A DNA stretch of 5,696 nucleotides from Bacteroidota bacterium (lineage in GTDB: Bacteria > Bacteroidota > Bacteroidia > SXHM01). Positions 1-5,696 of the stretch are shown here, one piece after another (the first letter of the stretch is position 1; every line of letters begins with the position of its first letter). Location: positions 1 through 5,696 of the forward strand of contig SXHM01000049.1 of assembly GCA_005773695.1 (NCBI GenBank), read 5' to 3'. The notes under the pieces are model-generated. The model saw only the letters and a program-made list of their open reading frames with translations, was not told where the DNA came from and ran no database searches. The translations under genes were made by a program, and so were the position numbers.

Positions 1-1270
1 ACGCTTTATGGGTTCTTACCGTCTTGATTTAAGCGCTGAGAATGCACTTTACAGCAATGCACAGGTTATTCTTGCTTATCAGGACATAAAGGAAAGCCGC
101 AACCAACGCAAATTTGGAAAAGATGATCTGGCTCACCGCAAGGAGCATGTAAATGTGTATTCAGTCAATGGTGATTTCAAAAAAGATCTGGAAAATCACA
201 CTGTGAAATACGGAATTGAAGTTACGTATAACAATGTAACATCTACTGCAAAAAATGAGAACATAGTTACCGGGGATATAACCCCGTTGGATACGCGCTA
301 TCCTAATGGCGGAAGCACCCAGTTTTCTGCTGCTGCATACATCACCGATTCATGGAAGCTTGGAGAAAAGTCTAGGCTTTCTGCCGGTTTGCGATACAGC
401 CATGTAGAATTGAATTGTTCGTTTAGTGATAAAACATTTTTCCCTTTTCCATTCAATGAAGTAAAGCAAAATAACGATGCGTTTACAGGTAACATCGGCT
501 ATATCTTTTCACCCGGGAAAGACTGGCATTTATCCCTGTTAGGTTCTACCGGTTTCCGCTCTCCTAATGTTGACGACATGGCAAAAGTTTTTGAATCGGG
601 CAACGGAACATTGGTTGTTCCTAATCCCGACCTGAAAGCTGAATATGTTTACAACGGTGAACTTGGAATTTCTAAAGTAATTGCACAAAAAGTAAAAGTG
701 GAAGCAAGCGGATGGTATTCATATATCACCAATACAATTGTCACTATACCATTTATACTTAACGGTGAAGAAACAATTGTTTTCAATGGCGATACCAGCG
801 CGGTAGTTGCAAGTCAGAATGCACAAACTGCATTTATTTCAGGTGCATCAGGAAGCATTGAAGCTTATTTTACCAAATGGCTGGTGCTGAACAGTGCGTT
901 TACTTATACGTATGGAAGAATTTTTTCAGATACAGGACAAGTGCCGCTCGACCACATTCCGCCTATCTTTGGAAGAACCGGAATTCAGTTGAACTTCAAT
1001 AAGCTGAATGCTGAATTATATGCGTTTTACAATGGCGAGAAAAAACTTTCGGATTACAGATTAGGAGCTGAAGACAACGAAGTTTATGCTACTGCTGCAG
1101 GAATGCCTGCATGGTGGACATTGAATGCACGTGCAGGATATAAGTTCAGTTCGAACGTTACCGTGCAACTTGCGCTTGAAAATATTCTGGATGCGAATTA
1201 CAGAGTGTTTGCCTCGGGTATCAGTTCACCCGGGAGGAATTTTATTGCTATGCTTAGAGTTAATTTGTAA
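1..1270 (+). CDS. TonB-dependent outer-membrane receptor, C-terminal beta-barrel (5' truncated)
   Basis: The reading frame is open from the left edge (Arg-Phe precede the first Met at base 8), so the true start, signal peptide, TonB box and plug domain lie outside the window. About 422 residues remain, all of beta-barrel type: alternating hydrophobic/polar strands rich in aromatics, Gly and Asn. Numbering from the Met at base 8, landmarks are GFRSPNVDDMAKVFES (182-197), VPNPDLKAEYVYNGELG (204-220) and a C-terminal signature with ENILDANYR (391-399) and SGISSPGRNF (403-412). These resemble the haem/haemoglobin-type receptor branch, where FR(A/S)PN and NPxLKxE are conserved; the substrate is inferred only weakly. 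Such receptors import ligands across the outer membrane using TonB-ExbBD energy. The last residue is Leu, whereas many barrel proteins end in Phe or Trp. Tandem in-frame stops (TAA TGA) end the gene. Family call is firm; ligand is not. Confidence 0.93.
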   Translation, partial: RFMGSYRLDLSAENALYSNAQVILAYQDIKESRNQRKFGKDDLAHRKEHVNVYSVNGDFKKDLENHTVKYGIEVTYNNVTSTAKNENIVTGDITPLDTRYPNGGSTQFSAAAYITDSWKLGEKSRLSAGLRYSHVELNCSFSDKTFFPFPFNEVKQNNDAFTGNIGYIFSPGKDWHLSLLGSTGFRSPNVDDMAKVFESGNGTLVVPNPDLKAEYVYNGELGISKVIAQKVKVEASGWYSYITNTIVTIPFILNGEETIVFNGDTSAVVASQNAQTAFISGASGSIEAYFTKWLVLNSAFTYTYGRIFSDTGQVPLDHIPPIFGRTGIQLNFNKLNAELYAFYNGEKKLSDYRLGAEDNEVYATAAGMPAWWTLNARAGYKFSSNVTVQLALENILDANYRVFASGISSPGRNFIAMLRVNL

Positions 1271-1277
1271 TGATTTT

Positions 1278-1370
1278 TGTCATGCTGAGCACGGCAAATG
1301 TTCAGTTTGCATTTTAGGAGGAATTGTGAATGCTTAAGGGCATTAAACTTCGACTGCGCTCATGGTGACA
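1278..1370. repeat. Imperfect inverted repeat in convergent intergenic gap
   Basis: The left arm TGTCATGCTGAGC (1278-1290) pairs with the right arm GCTCATGGTGACA (1358-1370) at 10 of 13 positions, with TGTCA and TGAGC exact at both ends and a 67-base spacer. The right arm is preceded by CTTCGACTGC (1348-1357). From general familiarity, similar TGTCATGCTGAGC / CTTCGACTGCGCTCA strings recur between genes in Bacteroidota genomes, so this may be a degenerate copy of a dispersed intergenic repeat. Only one copy is present here, so the repeat-family claim is inference. Confidence 0.5.
1294..1315 (+). terminator. Possible weak terminator after the receptor gene
   Basis: A 5-bp stem GCAAA/TTTGC (1294-1298 with 1306-1310) encloses a 7-base loop and is followed by ATTTT. 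It sits 24 bases after the receptor stop codon, which is a sensible place. The stem is short and contains only two G-C pairs, so the hairpin may be fortuitous. Confidence 0.25.
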
Positions 1371-1374
1371 AGAC

Positions 1375-1401
1375 GCCTACTGCTACTGCCATTGCCTACT
1401 G
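1375..1401. repeat. Short direct repeats (GCCTACTG / CTACTG) overlapping the peptidase stop
   Basis: GCCTACTG occurs exactly at 1375-1382 and 1394-1401, and the core CTACTG occurs three times (1377-1382, 1383-1388, 1396-1401). On the minus strand the last copy supplies the final Gln codon and the TAG stop of the prolyl oligopeptidase. The repeat therefore straddles the gene boundary. Its role is unknown; slippage or a short intergenic repeat family are possible. Confidence 0.5.
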
Positions 1402-3534
1402 AATTTCCGGATACGGATCAACTCCTAAATTCTTAAACGTAAAACTCCAGATATCTGCCTGTTCCTCTACCAACTTCGAAACAGGTTTTCCTGCACCATG
1501 TCCTGCCATTACATCTATGCGTATCAGCACAGGATTACTGCCTTTGTGCCTCTCCTGCAAGGTGGAAATAAATTTAAATGAGTGAGCAGGCACAACTCTG
1601 TCGTCATGATCGGCCGTAAGCACCAGCGTTGCAGGATATTCAACACCTTGTTTAATATTGTGCAAAGGCGAATATTTATAGAGAGCATTGAATTCAATGG
1701 AATCTTCGCTTGTTCCGAAATCACTAGCCCATGCCCAACCGATTGTGAATTTATGGTATCGCAGCATATCCATTACACCTACTGTTGGTAAAGCCACTTT
1801 AAACAATTCAGGACGCTGAGTTATACACGCGCCAATCAATAAACCACCGTTGCTGCGGCCTTCTATAGCAAGCTTTGCAGATGATGTATATTTTTCCTTA
1901 ACAAGATATTCTGCAGCAGCAATAAAATCATCAAATACATTTTGCTTTTGCAGTTTGGTTCCTGCTATATGCCAGTTCTCACCATACTCAGAACCACCGC
2001 GGATATTAGCCATAGCAAATACACCACCATTTTCCAGCAACACTAAACGGTCGGGTTTAAAGTCAGGGTTCTTGCTGATGTTAAAACCACCATAACCAAA
2101 AAGCAAGGTTGGGTTGTTTCCGTCCAGCACAATTCCTTTTTTATACGTAAGAAACATCGGAACTTTAGTTCCGTCTTTGCTGTTGTAAAACACCTGTTTG
2201 GTTTCGTATTGCGAAGCATCAAAATCAATAGTCGGTTGCTTAAACACACTTGATTCTCCTGTTGTAAAATCATATTTGTAAATAGCAGTAGGATACATAA
2301 AAGAAGAAAACGTATAGAAGCCGATGTTATCAGTTGCTTTACCGTCAAACGCTCCCACACTGCCCATTGCAGGCAAGGTGATTTCTTTTTCTTCTTTGCC
2401 GTTCATGTCGTAAACCAACACTTTACTGGCAGCATCTTTTAAATAACGGGCAACAATTTTTCCGCCAGCAAGCGTTATACCTTCCAGCACATATTCTTTT
2501 TCAGGAATTAAAGTCTGCCAGTTTTTTTCGTCCGGTTTATCAGGGTCAATAATTATAACCCGTTTGTTGGGAGCAGCATTATCCGTCATCATTATCAGCT
2601 TGCCGTCAATAAAATCTTTCACTGTATTGGCATGCGAGAAATCTGGAACAATTGTTTTAAAACCACTTGCTGATTTGCGTAAATCACGAAAGTGAACAGC
2701 GTTTCCGTAAGTACTGTTTGATTCATAAACCACCAGCATGGTCTGCTGTTCATTCACATCTGCATAATAATTAATCTTTGCGTTTTCAATGTCTTCCAAT
2801 ACAAGCTCATCTTTGCTTTGTGGCTCGCCCAGACGGTGGTAGTATAATTTGTGATACTCATTGGCGGCAGAGTATTCAGCTCCTTTTGGTGCATTGTAGC
2901 GGCTGTAAAAAAAACCTTCTTTATGCCACGAAATGCCTGAAAATTTTACCCACTCTAATATATCTGCAAGGATTTCACCCGTTTCAATGTTCATCACATA
3001 AATTTCGTTCCAGTCCGAACCGCCTTTTGATATAGCATAACCCAGGTACTTTGCATCAGGCGAAATACCAATAGAAGCAAGCGAAGTAGTTCCGTCAGCA
3101 GAAAGCTTATTCGGATCAAGCAATACTTTCGGCTCGCTTGTTAATGATTCCTGCATATATAGTACACTCTGGTTTTGCATTCCATCATTTTTATAGAAGA
3201 AATATTTCTCTCCTTTTTTAAAAGGTGCGGAAAAACGCTCATAGTTCCAGAGTTTGCCAATGCGTTCTTTCAGTTTATTACGAAACGGAATTTGTTCGAT
3301 GTAAGAAAACGTAATAGTATTTTGATCTTTTACCCACTCAGCAGTTTCAACTGATGTATCGTTCTCTAACCAGCGGTAGGGGTCACTTACCACAGTTGCG
3401 AAATAGTTATCAGTTTGCTCCACCTTTTTTGTTTGCGGATAAACAAGCGGTACTTCCTGTTCACGTTTATCGGAAGAACATTTGCAAGAGGCCAAAAGTG
3501 TAATAGCAGACACAAATAGGATTATGTTTTTCAT
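1396..3534 (-). CDS. Prolyl oligopeptidase (S9A family serine peptidase), predicted lipoprotein
   Basis: A 712-residue protein, very close to the usual length of prolyl oligopeptidases (about 700). This family (EC 3.4.21.26) cuts on the C-terminal side of proline in short peptides. The N-terminus is a type II signal peptide with lipobox L14-A15-S16 and lipidated C17, so it is membrane-anchored; the residues after C17 (KCSSDK) lack an obvious acidic surface-export tag, suggesting a periplasmic location. DPYRWLE (51-57) starts the typical N-terminal segment, followed by the seven-bladed propeller (roughly 90-440) that gates peptide entry. The alpha/beta-hydrolase domain shows GYGGF (480-484, oxyanion Tyr481), NIRGGSEYGENWH (510-522), nucleophile Ser561 in GRSNGG, Asp644 and substrate-binding Arg646 in ADHDDRVVP, and His679 in GHGAGKP. 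Trp602 matches the proline-stacking Trp. The Met start is chosen because it gives the signal peptide. No Shine-Dalgarno is seen. The gene stands alone, divergent from the amidase. It appears intact and functional. Confidence 0.96.
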   Translation of the reverse strand: MKNIILFVSAITLLASCKCSSDKREQEVPLVYPQTKKVEQTDNYFATVVSDPYRWLENDTSVETAEWVKDQNTITFSYIEQIPFRNKLKERIGKLWNYERFSAPFKKGEKYFFYKNDGMQNQSVLYMQESLTSEPKVLLDPNKLSADGTTSLASIGISPDAKYLGYAISKGGSDWNEIYVMNIETGEILADILEWVKFSGISWHKEGFFYSRYNAPKGAEYSAANEYHKLYYHRLGEPQSKDELVLEDIENAKINYYADVNEQQTMLVVYESNSTYGNAVHFRDLRKSASGFKTIVPDFSHANTVKDFIDGKLIMMTDNAAPNKRVIIIDPDKPDEKNWQTLIPEKEYVLEGITLAGGKIVARYLKDAASKVLVYDMNGKEEKEITLPAMGSVGAFDGKATDNIGFYTFSSFMYPTAIYKYDFTTGESSVFKQPTIDFDASQYETKQVFYNSKDGTKVPMFLTYKKGIVLDGNNPTLLFGYGGFNISKNPDFKPDRLVLLENGGVFAMANIRGGSEYGENWHIAGTKLQKQNVFDDFIAAAEYLVKEKYTSSAKLAIEGRSNGGLLIGACITQRPELFKVALPTVGVMDMLRYHKFTIGWAWASDFGTSEDSIEFNALYKYSPLHNIKQGVEYPATLVLTADHDDRVVPAHSFKFISTLQERHKGSNPVLIRIDVMAGHGAGKPVSKLVEEQADIWSFTFKNLGVDPYPEIQ

Positions 3535-3555
3535 TTATAGGACTTAGAATTAATG

Positions 3556-3563
3556 CGAAAGTA
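3556..3563 (-). promoter_or_regulatory. Candidate -7 element for the prolyl oligopeptidase gene
   Basis: Read on the minus strand this is TACTTTCG, one mismatch from the Bacteroidota -7 consensus TAnnTTTG. It lies 21 bases upstream of the peptidase ATG, giving a short leader. No convincing -33 TTTG is visible about 20 bases further upstream, so the call rests on the single box and its position. Confidence 0.3.
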
Positions 3564-3623
3564 GAAAATTGTTCTGTTAGCGTGAATTGCTGGTTTCCCA
3601 AACACTCAGCAGATTTTAAAAAT

Positions 3624-3631
3624 TACTTTTG
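3624..3631 (+). promoter_or_regulatory. Candidate -7 element for the amidase gene
   Basis: TACTTTTG matches the Bacteroidota -7 consensus TAnnTTTG exactly and lies 20 bases before the amidase ATG, implying a leader of roughly a dozen bases. The nearest upstream TTT-containing string (3594-3597) is further away than the usual -33 spacing, so the upstream element is weak or absent. Confidence 0.42.
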
Positions 3632-3651
3632 TAACTCTTATTATATAATTA

Positions 3652-4923
3652 ATGCGCCTGCTCGTGCTGACTATTTCTTTCAACCTGTTGTGTTTGCTCT
3701 GCATCGCGCAAACAAACACTGACAGTCTTAAGCATCATTACATTACAAAAATTGAAACAAAGCTCGACAAAGAAAAAGCTCTCCATCCTTATTATACAAT
3801 AAACGACAGTGGAATATTCATTAATGCTAAGACAAAAGAGAATACTTTTTACCGCGAATTTGGTATTGAGTGGAGCTCCTTAGATACTATAAAAAAAATA
3901 TTGAACCATTATAATGATGACAGTCTGCTTATCATTATTCGGAATGGAAAACCATTAAGTATACCCGGCTATTCCGAAAAAAAGGTCAATCAGCATTTCA
4001 AAAATGATAAAAAGCTAAACGGAATAAAAATTGCACTTGATCCAGGACATATTGCAGGCGATATTAAAACAGCAATTCTTGAAAAGAAATCAGTTCAGTT
4101 TAATTATAACAATCAAACAATTGCAATTGCCGAAGGCGTTTTAACGCTGCAAACTGCGCTTATTCTTAAACACCTGCTTGAAGAACAAGGGGCAGAAGTA
4201 ATGCTAACAAGGCAAAAGCCAAATCAAACTGCATTTGGAATTACCTTTAAAGAATGGATTGAAATGCATCTGAAAAACGCTGTTGATTCTTCATATAAAC
4301 TAAATGAAATTTCAGAAGAAGAAAAAACCTTTCTGCTCACTAAAGCCACTCAGCGTGATATTTTCAGAACTTACTTCAACAATCTTGATATGAAGCAGCG
4401 TGCAAAAAAGATAAATGAATTTGATCCTGATCTTTCGGTTGTCATCCATTACAACGTAGATGAGAAAAATACAGGATGGGAAAAGCCAAGCGACAAAAAT
4501 TATAACATGGTATTTACTGCTGGAAGCTTTTTAAAAAACGAATTGGAAAAACCAATAGACAGGCTTTCGCTTTTTCGTCTTATACTGACTGATAACATTG
4601 AGCAATCAACAAAACTTGCAGAAAAACTCATAAAAAGTTTTACTGCCAAGCTAAATGTTTCTGCTGCTGATTCCACTACTGCCGACTATCTTACAAAATA
4701 TTGTATACCAGAAAGCAAAGGAGTTTATGCACGCAACCTCACATTAACCAGATTAGTAAAGGGTGTAGTCGTTTACGGAGAATCACTATATCAGGACAAT
4801 GCAAGCGAGTGCATAGAACTGAGTAAGATTAATACAGATGTTTATGGAATCAAAACCTCTTTTAGAGTTAAACAGGTTGCTGAAGCTTATTATGAAGGAA
4901 TAATGAGTTACTTAGATAAATAA
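3652..4923 (+). CDS. Secreted N-acetylmuramoyl-L-alanine amidase, Amidase_3 type
   Basis: A 423-residue exported protein. Residues 1-19 form a type I signal peptide (hydrophobic stretch ending C-I-A, probable cleavage before Gln20). Residues 20-120 match no domain I recognise. From 124 the Amidase_3 fold begins with GIKIALDPGH; the zinc ligands are His133 (DPGH), Glu161 (start of the EGVLTLQTALILKHLL helix) and His266 (SVVIHYN), and the catalytic Glu is Glu377 (VVVYGESLY). AEVMLTR (181-187) is the usual strand after the first helix. Family members cleave the bond between N-acetylmuramic acid and L-alanine in peptidoglycan, so a periplasmic role in wall remodelling or daughter-cell separation is likely. 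About 105 residues separate Glu161 from His266, longer than in minimal members, and residues 195-252 look mostly helical, which recalls the regulatory insertion of AmiB/AmiC-like enzymes. No LysM, SPOR or other wall-binding domain is evident. Function call is good; biological role is inferred. Confidence 0.87.
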   Translation: MRLLVLTISFNLLCLLCIAQTNTDSLKHHYITKIETKLDKEKALHPYYTINDSGIFINAKTKENTFYREFGIEWSSLDTIKKILNHYNDDSLLIIIRNGKPLSIPGYSEKKVNQHFKNDKKLNGIKIALDPGHIAGDIKTAILEKKSVQFNYNNQTIAIAEGVLTLQTALILKHLLEEQGAEVMLTRQKPNQTAFGITFKEWIEMHLKNAVDSSYKLNEISEEEKTFLLTKATQRDIFRTYFNNLDMKQRAKKINEFDPDLSVVIHYNVDEKNTGWEKPSDKNYNMVFTAGSFLKNELEKPIDRLSLFRLILTDNIEQSTKLAEKLIKSFTAKLNVSAADSTTADYLTKYCIPESKGVYARNLTLTRLVKGVVVYGESLYQDNASECIELSKINTDVYGIKTSFRVKQVAEAYYEGIMSYLDK

Positions 4924-4925
4924 GC

Positions 4926-5375
4926 TTAATGATTTCTTTCTTTCTTTAGCTGTTCAGCATATTTTTTCAAACCTGCTTCAATACTATTCTGTGTTGCCAC
5001 TTTAAGAATTCCGGCTATAAAAGGAAATTTCGATCCTAATTCTATACTATAATCCAAGGCCGATTTATCGACAGACAAACTTGTAAATTGCATTTTACCA
5101 TAATGATGTTGCAAAGGAGTTCCTTTGGTGATTTGATATTCTATACAAGATGGCTTTACCGATTTACGGATAGTTTCTTCAAACGGTGATAAGGGAATTT
5201 CTATTAAACGAACAGAACCAACTCCATTTACATTTTCAGGGTTATTGCTCTCTTTAATTCGTTTAACTTTTTGACCCAGTATTATGCTAAGGTTAGCATG
5301 GTCATTAAATTCTTCCCATACCTTGTCAACAGGGGCATCAAATTCCTGATAAAGTTTTATAAGATAAATTTTCAT
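4926..5375 (-). CDS. SRPBCC (START-like / polyketide cyclase-type) family protein
   Basis: A 149-residue protein without signal peptide, so cytoplasmic. The pattern is that of a small single-domain SRPBCC fold: an opening strand (YLIKLYQEFDAP, 4-15), a short helical part beginning VDKVWEEFND (16-25), a strand with GxGSVRLIEI (51-60), central strands ending LDYSIELGSKFPF (107-119), and a long C-terminal helix (about 121-146, ending GLKKYAEQLKKE) that would lie across the hydrophobic cavity. The fold binds hydrophobic ligands in many proteins; the ligand here cannot be told from sequence. Its ATG overlaps the TAA stop of the metal-binding lipoprotein gene (TAATG, 5373-5377), so translation is probably coupled and both come from one transcript. 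Its stop lies 2 bases from the stop of the convergent amidase gene, leaving no room for a dedicated terminator. Confidence 0.8.
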   Translation of the reverse strand: MKIYLIKLYQEFDAPVDKVWEEFNDHANLSIILGQKVKRIKESNNPENVNGVGSVRLIEIPLSPFEETIRKSVKPSCIEYQITKGTPLQHHYGKMQFTSLSVDKSALDYSIELGSKFPFIAGILKVATQNSIEAGLKKYAEQLKKERNH

Positions 5376-5377
5376 TA
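5373..5377 (-). promoter_or_regulatory. TAATG stop/start overlap (translational coupling)
   Basis: On the minus strand TAA of the metal-binding lipoprotein gene (5377-5375) shares its last A with the ATG of the SRPBCC gene (5375-5373). An A-rich AAAGAAA run precedes it, with no proper Shine-Dalgarno. This arrangement normally indicates re-initiation by the terminating ribosome and fixes the start of the downstream gene. Confidence 0.8.
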
Positions 5378-5563
5378 TTTCTTTATTTCTTCAAGCGCCA
5401 TTCCACATACAGCGCAGCTTCCAGCTTTGTCATAGGTTTTTTCACCTTCACATTTCATAGGACACTGATAAACTGCAACATGTGTTTTTGCAGAATTGCT
5501 GCATGAAGAAAATGTGCCGACAAAAAGAAGCATAACTGCTGTTGCTGAAATAATGTTTTTCAT
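5375..5563 (-). CDS. Small lipoprotein with heavy-metal-binding (HMBD-like) domain
   Basis: A 62-residue protein made of a type II signal peptide and one tiny metal-binding domain. The hydrophobic segment (residues 7-18) ends in the lipobox-like F18-S19-S20 with lipidated C21. After a short linker comes Y32-Q-C34-P-M36-K-C38 and then G48-S-C50-A-V-C53-G-M55-A-L57. This follows the YxCPMHP...GxCPxCGMxL pattern of heavy-metal-binding domains found with copper/silver efflux proteins and P-type ATPases, except that HP is replaced by K-C, giving four Cys and two Met as possible ligands. Residues after C21 (SNSAK) carry no acidic surface-export tag, so periplasmic facing is likely. It lies 35 bases after an upstream minus-strand gene and is coupled to the SRPBCC gene, so the three may form an operon. 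The Met start gives the full signal peptide; the next internal Met would destroy it. A role in copper or other soft-metal handling is inferred from family resemblance. Confidence 0.84.
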   Translation of the reverse strand: MKNIISATAVMLLFVGTFSSCSNSAKTHVAVYQCPMKCEGEKTYDKAGSCAVCGMALEEIKK

Positions 5564-5598
5564 AGTGGAGTATTAAATGGTGATAATTTTCGTCTAAA

Positions 5599-5696
5599 TT
5601 AATTATTCGTTTTGTCAATTCCGTAAGGAGTTGCAACATATTTTTTCTTCAACGTCTCGTCAAGCAGCAATAAGTTTTCAGGTTCATTTTCACGGC
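5599..5696 (-). CDS. Unidentified gene, C-terminal 31 codons only (cut by right edge)
   Basis: On the minus strand a frame is open from the right edge to a TAA at 5601-5599. The other two minus-strand frames both contain stops near the edge, while this one reads a plausible soluble C-terminus beginning RENEPENLLLLDETLKKKY and continuing VATPYGIDKTNN. The amino-acid make-up (Glu, Lys, Leu, then a Pro-Tyr-Gly tail) looks like real protein rather than a chance frame. I do not recognise the family. The stop is 35 bases before the ATG of the metal-binding lipoprotein on the same strand, so it is probably the preceding member of the same operon. Most of the gene lies outside the window. Confidence 0.6.
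   Translation of the reverse strand, partial: RENEPENLLLLDETLKKKYVATPYGIDKTNN

Larger units (their letters stand above)
3535..3651. promoter_or_regulatory. Divergent intergenic region between peptidase and amidase
   Basis: These 117 bases separate two genes transcribed outward, so both promoters should lie here. It is AT-rich and has no coding potential worth reporting. A candidate -7 box is seen for each direction (3556-3563 minus, 3624-3631 plus), while neither has a clear -33 TTTG at the usual distance. A perfect 10-base palindrome, ATTATATAAT (3640-3649), lies just before the amidase start but is low in complexity and need not be an operator. Confidence 0.5.

Noticed and set aside
298..495. 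Minus-strand open frame of about 65 codons inside the receptor gene
   Set aside because: It lies wholly within a well-supported receptor reading frame and encodes no recognisable motif.
1125..1337. Plus-strand open frame spanning the receptor 3' end and the intergenic gap
   Set aside because: Most of it overlaps the conserved receptor C-terminus in another frame, and the remainder falls in the repeat region; the translated sequence looks random.
2043..2360. Second minus-strand open frame within the peptidase gene
   Set aside because: A shifted-frame shadow of the prolyl oligopeptidase, with Leu/Thr-rich low-information sequence and no domain.
3640..3649. ATTATATAAT palindrome as an operator before the amidase gene
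   Set aside because: Made only of A and T in AT-rich DNA, where such palindromes arise often by chance.
5594..5601. TAATTTAG on the minus strand as a -7 box for the lipoprotein gene
   Set aside because: One mismatch from TAnnTTTG in AT-rich sequence, overlapping the upstream stop codon and with no -33 TTTG at the usual spacing; an operon from the upstream gene is simpler.
5613..5618. TTGACA on the minus strand, resembling a sigma-70 -35 box before the lipoprotein gene
   Set aside because: It lies inside the coding tail of the upstream gene (Ile-Asp-Lys codons), has no matching -10 at 17 bases, and this -35 type is not the usual promoter form in Bacteroidota.
5448..5639. Minus-strand open frame overlapping the metal-binding lipoprotein
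   Set aside because: It is out of frame with the conserved lipobox and Cys motifs and runs across the end of the upstream gene tail, so it is a shadow.
1..5696. CRISPR array, tRNA/rRNA genes, insertion sequence, toxin-antitoxin or phage defence genes
   Set aside because: No regularly spaced repeats, cloverleaf-like segments, transposase motifs or known defence domains were seen on either strand.

Overview
The window looks like chromosomal DNA from a member of the Bacteroidota, possibly the Chitinophagales/Sphingobacteriales side, though genus cannot be read from the sequence. The reasons are a TonB-dependent receptor, two lipoproteins with short Bacteroidota-style signal peptides, start codons with A/T-rich leaders and no Shine-Dalgarno sequence, TAnnTTTG-like promoter boxes, and an AT-rich composition. 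No tRNA, rRNA, CRISPR array, transposase or phage gene was seen.

Left part: the C-terminal beta-barrel of a TonB-dependent outer-membrane receptor (plus strand, truncated by the window edge) ends at 1270. It converges on a full-length S9A prolyl oligopeptidase predicted to be a lipoprotein (minus strand, 1396-3534) with a complete catalytic triad. The 125-base gap holds an imperfect inverted repeat and a short direct-repeat cluster that runs into the peptidase stop codon.

Middle: a 117-base divergent intergenic region separates the peptidase from a secreted zinc-dependent N-acetylmuramoyl-L-alanine amidase of the Amidase_3 fold (plus strand, 3652-4923). The amidase has all four expected metal/catalytic residues and an enlarged helical insertion near the active site.

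Right part: a minus-strand operon-like cluster converges on the amidase with only 2 bases between stop codons. In transcription order it has the 3' end of an unrecognised gene that enters from the right edge (stop at 5599), a 62-residue lipoprotein that is essentially one Cys-rich heavy-metal-binding domain, and a cytoplasmic SRPBCC (START-like) protein coupled to it by a TAATG stop/start overlap.

Most of the window is ordinary envelope and housekeeping content. The points most worth a second look are the coupled metal-binding lipoprotein/SRPBCC pair with its cut-off upstream partner, the amidase insertion, and the repeat between the first two genes. I see no convincing evidence for a wholly new multi-gene system.
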